Below, piece by piece: positions 27,068 through 38,044 of a DNA stretch of 64,000 bases. The notes beneath the pieces are model-generated. The model was given only the letters and a program-made list of their open reading frames with translations. It did no database searches and was not told where the DNA came from. The position numbers and the translations under genes are program-made. The stretch is from Viola odorata (lineage: Eukaryota > Streptophyta > Magnoliopsida > Malpighiales > Violaceae), in assembly GCA_963691705.1 (NCBI GenBank), contig OY829539.1, positions 57,696,327-57,760,326 on the forward strand. The letters are read 5' to 3'. The first letter of the stretch is position 1; each line of letters begins with the position of its first letter.

Positions 27068-28738
27068 CTATACAGAACTGATACCAGGCTCCTTTCTAAC
27101 ATTTAGCTCCTCTATAACTCTTCTCGACTCCGCAACTCGACTCCATTGACCAGCCAGAGCATAGAAGTTGGATATCATAATTTGAGATGCATGGCTCTGA
27201 CTCTGAGAACTCAACTTCACCATTTCATTTGCAACTTTTTCTCCAAAGCTGAAATCTGAGTACTTGATGCAAGCACTTAGGAGAGTTTTATAAGCTACGA
27301 GTCTATCCTCTGGTTGCAACAAATTGATAAACTCCATTGCATGATACAAGAGCCCTGCTCTGCTCAGTAGGTCAATTAGGCACCCAAAGTGAGCAATAGC
27401 AGGTTGAAGCTTGTAAGTTTCCACCATCTTTTCAAACAATCTGCACCCTTCATCGACGAGCCCCCAATGGGTGCATGCTTTCAACCCGGAAAGGAATGTT
27501 GCTTCATTAGGTCGAATCCCTTGCTTCTCCATCTGACTAAACATGGTCAAAGCTTCATTCCCAAACCCATTATTTGCAAGCCCTTCCACCATTGTTGTCC
27601 AAGTGAAAACATCTCTGTATTCCATTTTGTAGAAGGTAGCCAAAGCATCTTCCACGCTCCCACATTTAGAGTACATGTCGATTAAAGCAGTCGTTACGAA
27701 CACATCTTTCGTTATGTTGCTGTTTTGGTTGACGTATCTGTGAACTAGCCTACCACATTGCAGGTCTGATAAGGAAGCACAAGCTCCTATCACACTGACC
27801 ATTGTTCTTTTATCTGGCATCAGAAGCTCATCAACCATTTTCTTGAAAAGTTCCAAGGCAGCATCTGGACGATTCGCCTTAACATAGGCATGCACCATTG
27901 TGTTCCACAAGACAATGTCTTTTGGAACAATCCGATCAAAGACATCACGAGCCAATTCAATCGATCCCATCTTCGCGTATCCATTGATCAAAATAGTATA
28001 AGAAACTACATCTCTCTCAGAACCCGTCTCATCAAACGCTTTACTTGCTGGACTCATTTGTTTGCATTTAGTGTACATATCCAACAATGCATTATTCACA
28101 TTCAATTTCCATCCAAATCCTATTTTTATTATGTAACCATGTACTGCTTCTCCATACTCTAACCCCTCCATTTCTGCTAGCCCACAAGCGGACAGAACAA
28201 CCACCAAACTGATGGTATCGGGTGTGAAGCACTCAGTCAGTAACTTCCTGAACAAACCCATCACAGAAAATGAATCCAAGTTGCCATAGCAAACACCCAT
28301 GATCGAATTCCAGCTCGCCACATCTCTGTGCCGCATTCTATCAAACAGTTCGCGTGCATCGATGAAATGCCGGGCGGTGCCATAAAAATGAATAAAGGCA
28401 TTTTGCACATAGACGTCGCAATCTAACCCTCGTTTTATAACATGGGCATGCACTTGTTTACCCGTAGAAACCAAAAACAAACGGGAACAAGCTCTGAGCA
28501 GAGACGGGTAGGTGTAGTTATCAGGGCTGTTTGAAGCATTCTTAATGGAGTAGTTGTAAACAAGAATGGCACTGATGGGTGTCGGGCTATTGGAGTAGGC
28601 TCTAACAAGGCAATTCCATGTGGAGGTGGCATGGGTGAGACCAGCTGTGATGGCCTGGGTTAAGATTTGATCAGTAAATTTGTTATGTGGTTTTTGTTGG
28701 AGGGACAACAGAATTTTGTGCAAGTGCTTGCTACGCAT
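27068..28738 (-). CDS. PLS-class pentatricopeptide repeat protein with E domain
   Basis: Intronless minus-strand gene of 556 residues. Repeats in the P-L-S pattern run from about residue 38 to 480. Recognisable pieces are TWNCLVRAYSNS, PDNYTYPSLLRACSRL, DVASWNSIMGVC, DVVSYTILINGYAKMG, DIVLWNTMVHAYVKANRP, DVFVTTALIDMYSKCGSVED and DVFTWTTMVEGLANNGFG. The last ~75 residues form an E-type domain ending RVIEELNVRKEPGISSV, and there is no DYW domain. Such proteins bind single-stranded RNA in mitochondria or plastids, and E-class members usually specify C-to-U editing sites. The N-terminus could be a transit peptide. Target RNA unknown. The frame is intact. Confidence 0.93.
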   Translation of the reverse strand: MRSKHLHKILLSLQQKPHNKFTDQILTQAITAGLTHATSTWNCLVRAYSNSPTPISAILVYNYSIKNASNSPDNYTYPSLLRACSRLFLVSTGKQVHAHVIKRGLDCDVYVQNAFIHFYGTARHFIDARELFDRMRHRDVASWNSIMGVCYGNLDSFSVMGLFRKLLTECFTPDTISLVVVLSACGLAEMEGLEYGEAVHGYIIKIGFGWKLNVNNALLDMYTKCKQMSPASKAFDETGSERDVVSYTILINGYAKMGSIELARDVFDRIVPKDIVLWNTMVHAYVKANRPDAALELFKKMVDELLMPDKRTMVSVIGACASLSDLQCGRLVHRYVNQNSNITKDVFVTTALIDMYSKCGSVEDALATFYKMEYRDVFTWTTMVEGLANNGFGNEALTMFSQMEKQGIRPNEATFLSGLKACTHWGLVDEGCRLFEKMVETYKLQPAIAHFGCLIDLLSRAGLLYHAMEFINLLQPEDRLVAYKTLLSACIKYSDFSFGEKVANEMVKLSSQSQSHASQIMISNFYALAGQWSRVAESRRVIEELNVRKEPGISSV

Positions 28739-28901
28739 TTGGTTCGATAAGATTCATCGCTTTTATGAAAATACAAACAATTTTACTTAAAATCCATCAA
28801 CAATTTTAAAACAGTTGTTTATTTTAAAACTCGAACATAAAACCTTAAAGTATCTGCGTAAGTCCTAAACCAACTCCGCTGCATTCATTTGATATTTCAT
28901 A

Positions 28902-29161
28902 CTCCCTCTGGCACGAATTAAATGACTTTTTCGCATCCCAATATTCAGTAGGGAACGCATATTGAGGAGGTCGGATGACTCACTATTTGACCCCAAAAAA
29001 ATCCGTACTTTTTTTTGAACGTACGTTAATCCTTAACGTACTTCCGAGAAAAAATTATGGGCAAAATTGTCTCAAATAGTAACTGTTCCGGCCGCTTTAA
29101 GATACGTGTCGAAACAATAAAAGTAAATGTTAAAACGTCATTTAATTCGGACCGGAGGGAG
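28902..29161. mobile_element. Stowaway-like MITE 1
   Basis: Terminal inverted repeats CTCCCTCTGGCACGAATTAA (left) and, read inward, CTCCCTCCGGTCCGAATTAA (right) bound 260 bp flanked by TA on both sides (28900-28901 and 29162-29163). A CTCCCTC-type end with a TA duplication is the Stowaway/mariner signature. No coding content. Confidence 0.85.
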
Positions 29162-29464
29162 TATCTTATTAGATACAATTCATTGCATACTAACACTACT
29201 AAAAAAAATACTAATACCAATTTATCAATAATTTATGGTCGGATAATGTTTCTACACTTTTAAACAACATTAAAGTTGATAGATTATAATTCTTGCTTTG
29301 AGTACAGAAAAAACAGTGGTATGGGCTATCTAGGAAGAAGATGGAAGTAAAGATTTATTGCTAGTTGCTATCCCTAAGATCTCCCTCTTTACTAAACGGA
29401 TAAATTTAACCATTTTTAAAGGATAAATTAAGATAAAGGGTACGATGAGGTTGATGGAAGAATA

Positions 29465-29731
29465 CTACTTCTCTAATGCACAATAAATGACTTTTTTCTA
29501 CGAATTTTTACTATTCATATTATATTTATCATTTTATCTTTTCCGAATTATATATTTTGTGCAAATGACAATTTTTTTTTATGCATCAACCCAATTTAAT
29601 GATGGTGTGGTAATTTGAATGGAAATTAGGAGTAAAAATGAAATAATGTGGAATAAAATAATATCGAAAATCATTATTTTACGGATTTTTACTATCCCAG
29701 AACGTCATTTATTTTACTTCGGAGAGAGTAG
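29465..29731. mobile_element. Stowaway-like MITE 2
   Basis: Inward-read ends CTACTTCTCT...ATAAATGACTT (left) and CTACTCTCTCC...ATAAATGACGT (right) bound 267 bp with TA on each side. The ends also share TTTTTACTAT further in. It is more diverged from the Stowaway consensus than the neighbouring element. Confidence 0.7.
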
Positions 29732-29733
29732 TA

Positions 29734-30600
29734 TCTTTTAACTTATCAAATCGAATCCGCCCAAACTGCTCAATCCTATCCGACCTCACACATACAAAAC
29801 CGATTATATATCACTGGAGTGGGAGTTAGAGCCGAGTTATAACTTAACAAAAAATGACTCTCACTACCTAATATAAGGTCTTTATTTTTAATATTCGTAA
29901 AAAATGACTCGACTCGTATAAACTAACAAATGCAAAAATTATAATTTTAACAAAAAAGTGTCTAATAAATTAATAATAACATGTAAATAAAAAATTCTTC
30001 ATAAAAATATTCATCTCGAATATTTTTTTGGTTTGAAATATGATAAAATTTTAGTTTATAGACATAATTAATAACAATCATACGAATTAACATATAATTG
30101 TCATATTTATGTATTCAAATATTAAAATTGTGATTATAGAAAAAAATATTAATATCTGCTCAATCCGTTTAAATAATATCCGACCCTATAAAATTTTATA
30201 AATTTAAAAAATGAGGTAGAGTTTTAAAAAAACTAATCTAATCCTACCTAAGAACACCTCCACTATCAAACTAGCTAGAGTTTCTGCAACCACATATCTC
30301 TTATGTTTTTCCCAAACTAAAAGAACAAAGTGAACAAATAATGTTAAAAACAACTTCTAAATTCACTACTAATTTTCCTTTTTTAGTCCAATATAAACAA
30401 CTTTAATAACTTTACCAATATATTTATAGGGTGAATTTATCAATATAGTAGATATTCCCTTCAAATCATGCATCTTTTTATAGGGTGCCAAGCTGTGTGA
30501 ATGGGAAGTGCCAGGCTGGCAACATTCAGATATGCCTAAAATCGAATCAATGGTCCTGATATTTTCCCAATCTATTTATGTGCAAAAATCAACGGCCTTA
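29734..30600. other. AT-rich intergenic sequence upstream of fatty acid hydroxylase
   Basis: Very AT-rich with ATCCGACC-type words at about 29755-29790 and 30165-30185 that look repeat-derived. No coding feature found. The final part is likely promoter. Confidence 0.45.
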
Positions 30601-31487
30601 GAATCGCTACGTCTCTCCTTCCTTCCTCCCTCCCTGCATTCTCTTATGGTTCTCCCGAAACAGCTTCCCTAGCCTTTTTTGCCTCTTGCCTCCAAAACGA
30701 ACCGCAGAAACGAAAAACAAAAACACCACAACTCCCTTCGTGTTGTGGTGCTTTTTGTTTCCCATCATTGAATCCGAAAAGCACAGAGGAAGAACAAAAC
30801 GAAGCCTGCGTCTCTTAGATCCGGCCGGCATTGATTTGGGTTCGCATCTCTTCTCCCTTCATCTGCTACTGTTGTTTCGCTTCGTTTGTTCTTTTGCTTT
30901 CCCTTGTAATTTGGGTGTTTTGCATGTTTGCAATTCATGTCATGGATTGATTTGTTTTGTGTGCTGCGTTGCATTGCGGATTTTCTGCTTGTTTCCCGAG
31001 AAAATGTGGGAGGAGTGAAGCAATTATTGTTCTTAGATTTCATTTTCTTTTCCTTCTGGGTTAAGTAAAATTTCAATTTTTAGATTCGGGACTTTTTTAT
31101 TCTTTTCCTTTTGTTGTCATGGGCCCACATACTTTTAGTTATTTGAAGACTGTTTCGTGTGTTGAAATAGGATGTGAAAGTGATGCGAGTAAATCTTGAA
31201 GAATAAAGGTTTTCTGTTCCTCTAATTGGATGGTTTTTAATATATTCTGGTTTATTTTGATTTAGTCACCCTCTTTTACTCTTTCATATGGTTGATGGTT
31301 CAAATCTCATCATTAAACCTGTAATTACAATCTTTTCGGAGATTAGTGTATGAAGCTGATTTAGAGAGAGAGAATTCTTCAATTGATGTTACACTTGTGC
31401 TCGCTAAATGCTTGTCAACTTCATCTTGAATCTGCGCTTGCCGATTTCTGATACAACTTTAGCCTTTTCCAGAAGTAGATTGCCAAG
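30601..31487 (+). promoter_or_regulatory. probable 5' leader of fatty acid 2-hydroxylase
   Basis: C/T-rich sequence with CCTCCCTCC (about 30620-30640) followed by T-rich, intron-like DNA up to the start codon at 31488. A 110-codon frame at 30686-31018 lies in this leader. I treat it as chance or an upstream ORF, since it has no family resemblance. Confidence 0.4.
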
Positions 31488-33107
31488 ATGGTTGCACAGG
31501 GATTCATTGTTGATCTGGATAAGCCTCTGGTCTTCCAGGTGAAACTCTGCTGCTAATTTAATTTTTCATTTTTATACTAGCTACATTTAAACCATATTTT
31601 TTTTAGGTTTTCAACTGGTTCGGCATTGATTTGTTCTTGAACTATTAGTCGTGTGAGAATTGTGGGCTTACATATAATCTGGAAGACTGTTTACTTGAGA
31701 TCTGCCGATAAATTTTAATTCGTTATGGGGTCTTTTCATTACATGGTATCTATTTTTTTAGCATCCTACCATTAGCTCTATTTGTCATGTTGCCTTCTTT
31801 AAATTTTTAATCAGGTTGGTCATCTTGGAGAAGCTTATGAGGAGTGGGTTCACCAGCCTATTGTAAGCAAGGAAGGACCTCGTTTTTTTGAAAGTGACTT
31901 TTGGGAGGTATTTTCTTCTTGTTTATACATTAATGAGGAAGCATCATGTGCAACATATATGTAAATGCAGCTTTTAGTTCTACTAGTGTAAGCATTTTAG
32001 ATGCAAGCATGTTAATCAGACTCTTATAAATTGCATCAGTTGAAATATATGACAGAAGCTTTGAGACATTGATTTTCTACTTGGAACAGTCCTTGACACG
32101 CACAGTTTGGTGGGCAATTCCAACTATTTGGCTCCCAGTTGTCTGCTGGACAGTCTCAATGTCCGTAAGGCGGGGTCATACCCCTTCTGAGATAGCTTAT
32201 ATGGTGGTTGGTGGCATTTTTGTGTGGACATTGCTGGAATACACTTTGCACCGCTTCCTTTTCCACATCAAAACAAAGAGTTATTGGTTAGCTTCCACCC
32301 TGTCTCCTTGCTATCTTACACACTTTATTGTTCCTAGTGTGGTCAACAGTTGCACCTTTAGCCAAAGTTCATTTTACTAATCTAGATAATGTTCTTATTT
32401 TTGGGGCTTGTTTTAGGGGGAACACTATGCACTATCTTATTCATGGTTGCCATCATAAGCATCCTATGGATGGTCTGAGGCTTGTCTTCCCTCCAGCTGC
32501 AACAGCTGTTTTATTGGTGCCGGTACGTATAAAAACGTAACTTGTGCTAATTGTCATCCCTGCCTTCTTCATTTGTTGGTATTGGCCTCAGTCTGAACTT
32601 AGCAATGTTTGTTAATTTTGATTATGTTGCTATCTGTGAACTGCTCTTTATTCTGCTCCATCATCCTGGTTATTACTGATATATACGTGTTTACCAAATT
32701 ACCAGTTCTGGAACTTGGTTAAGCTTTTTGCAACTCCTTCAATTGCTCCTGCTCTTTTCGGAGGCGGTTTACTTGGTTATGTGATCTATGACTGCACACA
32801 TTACTATCTGCACCACGGTCAGCCCTCACATGGTGCATCTAAAAATCTCAAGGTTAGATAACTACCACTAATTTACTCAAACTTCCAAATACGCCCCTTA
32901 GACTTTCTTGATGGGATGAATGCATTGAGAAGTTTTTGGTTTGCGCATAATCTATTTCTTAAAAATGATGATTCGACTTCCGTTTTGCAGAGCTATCACA
33001 TGAATCATCATTTCAGAGTTCAAGATAAGGGTTTTGGAATAACTTCATCTTTGTGGGACATGGTGTTTGGAACACTTCCTCCATCAAAAGTGGCCAAGAA
33101 GATGTAG
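31488..33107 (+). CDS. FAH1: sphingolipid fatty acid 2-hydroxylase
   Basis: Six coding exons (31488-31538, 31815-31907, 32090-32286, 32417-32522, 32706-32852, 32991-33107) join in frame to 236 residues. This is close to the length I recall for the Arabidopsis enzyme. It is an ER membrane di-iron enzyme that adds a 2-hydroxyl to very-long-chain fatty acids of ceramides. All His boxes are present: HRFLFH, HGCHHKHP, HYYLHH and HMNHHF. Hydrophobic spans precede and separate them. The start MVAQGFIVDLDKPLVFQVGH matches the plant family. As in other plant members there is no fused cytochrome b5 domain, so the electron donor is separate. No lesion seen. Paralogues FAH1 and FAH2 cannot be told apart here. 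Confidence 0.95.
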
Positions 33108-33833
33108 ATAATAACTTAATTGGAGGCGTAGAACTACAGCTAGTCGTTGGTGTCCGAAGGGGTTAAATTTGAGTTCCTCGGTTCCTAATTATTCTGTCAT
33201 GCTGTTTATTGATCTATATTATGTTTAATCAAAATTATGAGGTACCAGGGTTTTAGTTCCTGATGAGGAGGTTTATCAATTTTTTCGTGGTGCCCTATCC
33301 AATGAGCTTTGTATAAATCAAGTTTCCTTGTTTGTCATCTGTACTGTGTTGGTGAGCAAACATTTTGCATTTTTAATTCCACTAGATATCTTATGAACAT
33401 ATATTCAGTTTGTAAGAATGCGATTGAGATTAACTTTTACTGCATTGGAGAGTAAAAATCCTGTACATAAAACTAGGGTAAATTACATAAAAATTCTCTA
33501 GTTTACAAAATATTCCATTTTGGCTCCTAGAGTTTAAAGTCATCAATCTTTTTACTCCTACCATCAATGATCACAAAACTTTCCACTGACACTGCTCATC
33601 CTTCATTCTTCAAGAACCTAATCTCTCTTTGCACAAATACTGCATGCCTCGCTACTACTTTCTTGAATTCTCTTGTTGGGAAACACATTGAGGGACTGAA
33701 AGTTTGAAATACATTAAATTCTTAACTCATCGGTGGTTGTACGTTAAATTTTTTATATGGGTGTAAATTAGTCTCCAATTTTTTTTTGGGATACCACATT
33801 ATATACGGTATTTTTTTTTGGCAATCACATCCA
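33108..33833. other. 3' flank of FAH and spacer before the repeat array
   Basis: The first ~300 bp are the likely 3' UTR. The rest is AT-rich, contains a CTCTAGTTTAC...CTCCTAGAGTTTA stretch (about 33500-33535), and has no coding feature. Confidence 0.4.
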
Positions 33834-34446
33834 TCATGCCCCTATCTTTCCATAATAAATAAAAGATTTCAATTATAATTTAATTGATTCCCATAAGAAG
33901 TCTAAGGATCCACGTATAGAAAAAAGGTCCACATTATTTAGAAGCTCATCTCCCTTTAGAATTACAAAAAGGAAATTATTGATTGTCATCACATCATATT
34001 TTGCGAGAGGTCCCCCATAACTCAACATTTTTGTCTCCCAAATGTTCTGTCTCTAAAAAAATGATTCTTTTTTAATATAAAAAAAATATTTTAGTAACCT
34101 GTTCACTACACATCAGAGGCTAAAAGTGTTATATATCAAGGTCATCATCAATAAGAGAAAATAAAGGTAATTTCATAAATGTTGGTTAAGTCTAAAATAT
34201 CACACTCATACAGGGCACAAAAGTATATAGTTAACGTATGAGTACATAACTACAAAAATGTGCATGCGAGTGAGGATGACAACGAGTTGCGTACCACGAA
34301 AAATAACCACACTTCTCTGGTCTCTTTATTTAATCTAGATATATTTTTAAAAGTGCTTAAAAAGTATTGTTATAAAAGTAAAATAGAAAAAGCCCAACAA
34401 ATGTGTCAACACTAACATATTTCTTGCGTCACAACACTATATTACC

Positions 34447-35306
34447 TAGGGGTGTACATTTGACCTATCCAACCTATCAACCCGATCCGACCTGAGCTAG
34501 AAAACAACAAAAATTACAGACTCGGTTATGCATAACCAACCCGTATGTTCGGGTACGGGTCGGTGGTGGGTCGGATTTTCAAAAACTGCCAAAACTCGAC
34601 CCGACCTGCCAACTAATTAACCTAGGTATAAATACTCTCCTTTCTTCCTTCGTTCTTTCCTTTTCTTCTCTATTTTCTTCTTTCTTCTTCCTCGTCGCTA
34701 CTACCACGCCACCACCATCCTCCGCCCCTCCACCGCTCATCCTCCCTCTTCTCAACTCTGGTCCTCCTCCTTATTGTATTAAATTCTAGGTTTTAATTTT
34801 GCTAATTAGATCTGTAATATGTAACATTAATGCAATAAATTTGAAGTTATTTTCGGCATATGCATAGTTGTTGGAAGTTTTTATCTTTAATGACAAATAG
34901 TAGTACTTGTGTTTAGCTGGGATGTGGAATTACAATGCTTTTTAGCTGCTGATAGGTGCTAAAAGTGTAATTTGTTCATTAGATTAACCATGATTATATG
35001 GATAATTAGGTTTCAATCTATAGATTGAGTTCTGAATCTAGGGTCTAGATTATTAGTGCATAAGGGTTTTCTATTTGTAAATTTTGTTTACTTTTCATCA
35101 GGCATTTTTTCTGGGTTTTATAACATCATCGTTGTTGTGGTTCCTTTTTCTTTTTTCTAACCCGCAGTTAATCGATCCGACCCGACCTACCCACCAACCC
35201 GCGGTTATAGCTTGAAAAAATGACCCAAACTGACCCACTTAATTTGTGGCGGGTCGGTGGCGGTTTTGGGCCAAAACCGACCTGAACCAACCCGTGTACA
35301 CCCTTA
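34447..35306. mobile_element. non-autonomous hAT-like element 1
   Basis: Ends TAGGGGTGTACA and, inverted, TAAGGGTGTACA enclose 860 bp flanked by an 8-bp duplication, ATATTACC (34439-34446) and ATATTGCC (35307-35314). Units B, C and F show the uninterrupted target ...CTATATT(G/A)CCAATC, which confirms the insertion boundaries. Subterminal GACCCGACC/GGGTCGG words are usual for this group. The middle contains a C/T-rich tract (about 34640-34760) resembling a plant 5' UTR, so a captured gene fragment is possible. No transposase. Confidence 0.9.
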
Positions 35307-35866
35307 ATATTGCCAATCATTTATCTTATAGTAGGGTTGGATACAATTGCCAGATCGAGAATGTTGTAGGAGAGGCATGTGGATGCAGGATGCACAACAT
35401 CCTCAAATCTTACTATAAGTACGATAAAGGAAGAAAGAGAGAATAAAAAATTAACAAGTATAGAGAGATTATCCACAAAACATGACGTTGTGCTATCAGA
35501 AGAATGAAAAAATTGCAAGAATATTAGCAACTCTCCTTACCTTCATTGAAGCTGCTAGGCTCAAGAAGCTGAGAAAACCTCTATTTTTTAGACCCGTCAA
35601 ACCTTTCTACCCGACCAGTAGGGGAAAACACGTCTTTCATGTCCTCTTTTCCCTTGTGCAACACCTCTCCAACAACATTGTTACTATGATATGAAGGTGG
35701 AATTCATATTGTGGATCACAAGTTATAATCTCACCAATATATGTGAGAACGCTTACTGATAAAAATTATGTCATATATCCTCTAACCACTTATGTTTTAC
35801 AAAAACCAGATACTCTAGCATGATGAGAATTTTTTTTTAAAAAAAAAGCAGAACAAACATGCATAC

Positions 35867-36084
35867 CTTATTTTAGGGCTATGTAAGCAACTTTTACTGG
35901 ACTTAGTTCAGCTTGTTTCTTAGTTCTTGCTTCTTGACCTCTAAAAGACTTCCCTCTGATTTTGACAGTCGAAGTAAAGATTGGTGCATGAGCTTCGCCA
36001 AATTTAGTTAAGCCATAAGTTGGAATAAGATTGGTCTCTTTTTTGAACTAGTTCTTGTAAGATATTCTTATAAGTAGATTCATC
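35867..36084 (-). pseudogene. DRB4-like dsRBD2 exon, unit A
   Basis: The minus strand reads STYKNILQELVQK, then after a one-base frameshift LIPTYGLTKFGEAHAPIFTS and a TVKIRGKSFRGQEARTKKQ segment, ending VAYIALK. This is a double-stranded-RNA-binding domain of the DRB4/HYL1 type. The acceptor (TAG before GATGAA) and donor (AAG|GTATGC) remain. A C-terminal exon lies at about 35590-35695, and its dsRBD1 partner is missing. Not functional. Confidence 0.8.
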
Positions 36085-36160
36085 CTACACGTAATAAGAA
36101 AACCATACTAATAATTTCAAAATGGCTAAGAAAAAAGAAAGAAAGAGCTGACATGCCAAA

Positions 36161-37549
36161 GGGGTTATAATTTTTTGCCCCCTGTACTATCCGCGAAAAG
36201 TAGAAACCTCTCATGACCTTTAAAACACGCATTTCACCTCCCTTCAACTATTTTTCTAAAGCAATTAACCCCATTTTGACTGGCTATTCCCAGTTTTATA
36301 TATCAAGAAAATAATAAATAAATAAAAAAGTTAAAATTGAGGTATTAAACAACATGCCTTTCTTATTTTATTTTATTTTCTCTTACTCTCTTCTTTTATC
36401 TTGTTTTTTCTAAAATCCCAAAAAAATTCCAGTAACCTTCCTTTCTTCTTCATTCCTAAGCCAATCTCCATAGCCACTACCTTGAACTCGATACCTCTAT
36501 GACCAATCATACCATAACAAGAGAAGGCTTCATCTTCTTTTTGTATTCGGAAAATAAAACTCATCTCCAATTTTAACAACAAATCTCACTTCTCAAATCT
36601 ATGATCAATCATACCAGATCTTAAACTACTATGTGGCCTGCCTCTATGACACGCCACATATGATCAATTAATATTTAATTTTATCACTAAAATAAATAAA
36701 AATCATCTTTCCTCCTCGTCCCAAATCCTCTCCTCCTCCGCTATCCCTATTTCCACTTTCTCGCACGCAAATCATTTTGTCCCTTGATAGTGTCAGATCC
36801 GGTCCTTACGCCATGACAACTTCATCTTTGGTCAGTCCGGTGGCGGTGGAGGTCAGTGGTCTTTGGTGGTTGTTAGGTGACGAGATAGTGCTGGATCTAA
36901 CCGAAGGTGAAGTAAGGTGGTGCGGATCTGTAGGGGTGGTGGTGGTGGTGTGGATGACAATAGTGGTGAGGTGGCTGGGCTTGTTGTGTGAAGGAGGAGG
37001 AGAGAGATGGCCGGATGATGGTTGTTGTTAGTGTGGAGGAAAAGGAGGGAGGTGGTGGTGGGTGAAGGAGAACGAAGGTGGTGGTGGGAGTGGTGGAGGA
37101 GGATGAGGGAGGTGGTGATAGAGGTGTAGCTGGTAATGGGTGGAGATGAAGGTGAAAGATTAGGGTTTTATTTTCCAAATCAAATAAAAGAACAAAGATG
37201 ATTAAAAAGAAAAGATAGTCAGCACTTTAATCAATTCTCAATCAAAAGGAAGATGCTTGACTTTTTTGAAATCAAGATTCAGAAACAAAAAAAAATCAAA
37301 AGGAGAGTAAAAATGTATATAATAAATATTTTCTAAAACAAGAAAAAATTCAATTTGAAATCAAGTTTAATTTTTTTTATTTTCTTGGTACATAAAATCG
37401 GGAATAGCCAATCAAAATGCTATCAACCGGTCAAAATGGGGTTAGTTGCTTCAAAACAATAGTTTAAGGGAGATGAAATACGCGTTTTGAAGTTTAAGGG
37501 AGATTTCTATTTTTCGCGATTAGTATAGGGGCTAAAAAGCTATTACCCC
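36161..37549 (+). mobile_element. small MULE-like element carrying a beta-tubulin fragment
   Basis: TIRs of roughly 165 bp start GGGG(T/G)TA... and share (A/G)CCCC(C)T(A/G)TACTA-TCGCG(A)AAA with the full MULE at 6869-13733. Inside, 36785-36850 contains a scrap of beta-tubulin coding sequence. The rest of the interior is GGTGG-rich (about 36900-37140). No transposase is present, so it is non-autonomous. The flanks do not show the expected 9-bp duplication; comparison with uninterrupted units C and E shows only about CAAA duplicated. Confidence 0.75.
36785..36850 (+). pseudogene. captured beta-tubulin exon fragment
   Basis: One frame reads LDSVRSGPY and, after a deletion of about 17 nt that shifts the frame, the next reads DNFIFGQSGGGGGQW. 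In beta-tubulin these are adjacent blocks, [29 protein letters not shown]. Codon usage differs from the gene at 2318-4933, and the I and Y variants suggest another tubulin paralogue as source. Confidence 0.75.
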
Positions 37550-38044
37550 CAAAGATAATACCAAACTCATAGATCTCGATAAAAGAAAATCAATGGCAGG
37601 TGGACATACTTCTTTTTTTTCTTTCTTTTTGTTAAGCAACATTTTTGTGACGTTTAGTGTAAAGGTCCACATATAGAAAAAAAGGTCCACATTATTTAGA
37701 AGTTCATCTCCCTTTAGAACTACAAAAATGAAATTATTGATTTTGTCATCACATCATATTTTTGCCAAAGGTCCCTCCATAACTCCATTTTTGTCTCCCA
37801 AATGTCCTGTCTCTAAAAAAATGATTCATTTTTAACCTAAAAAATATTTTAGTAACCTATTCACTACACATCAGAGGCTAAAAGTGCTATATATCAAGGC
37901 CATCATCAGTAAGAGAAAATAAAGGCAAATGTTAGTTAAGTCTAAAATATCACACCCACACAGAGCACAAAAGTATATAGTTAACGTATGAGTACATAGC
38001 CAAAAAAATGTGCATGCGAGTGAGGATGACAATGAGTTGTGTAC

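Larger units (their letters stand above)
33834..36160 (-). repeat. DRB-containing repeat unit A (carries hAT insertion)
   Basis: First copy of the ~2.3-kb unit. Shared landmarks: CATGCCCCTATCTT at 33834, GGTCCACATTATTTAGAAG near 33927, a GGATGCACAACATCCTCAAA block near 35385, and dsRBD2 at 35867-36084. A hAT element at 34447-35306 interrupts it, and its dsRBD1 part is missing. A small MULE follows at 36161. Confidence 0.85.

Noticed and set aside
30686..31018. 110-residue ORF upstream of FAH
   Set aside because: Lies in the presumed leader/intron, with unrecognised low-quality protein text. Best seen as chance.
36777..37031. 84-residue plus-strand ORF in the small MULE as a gene
   Set aside because: Only its first residues resemble beta-tubulin and the frame breaks at the internal deletion. 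The rest is GGTGGT repeat translation.
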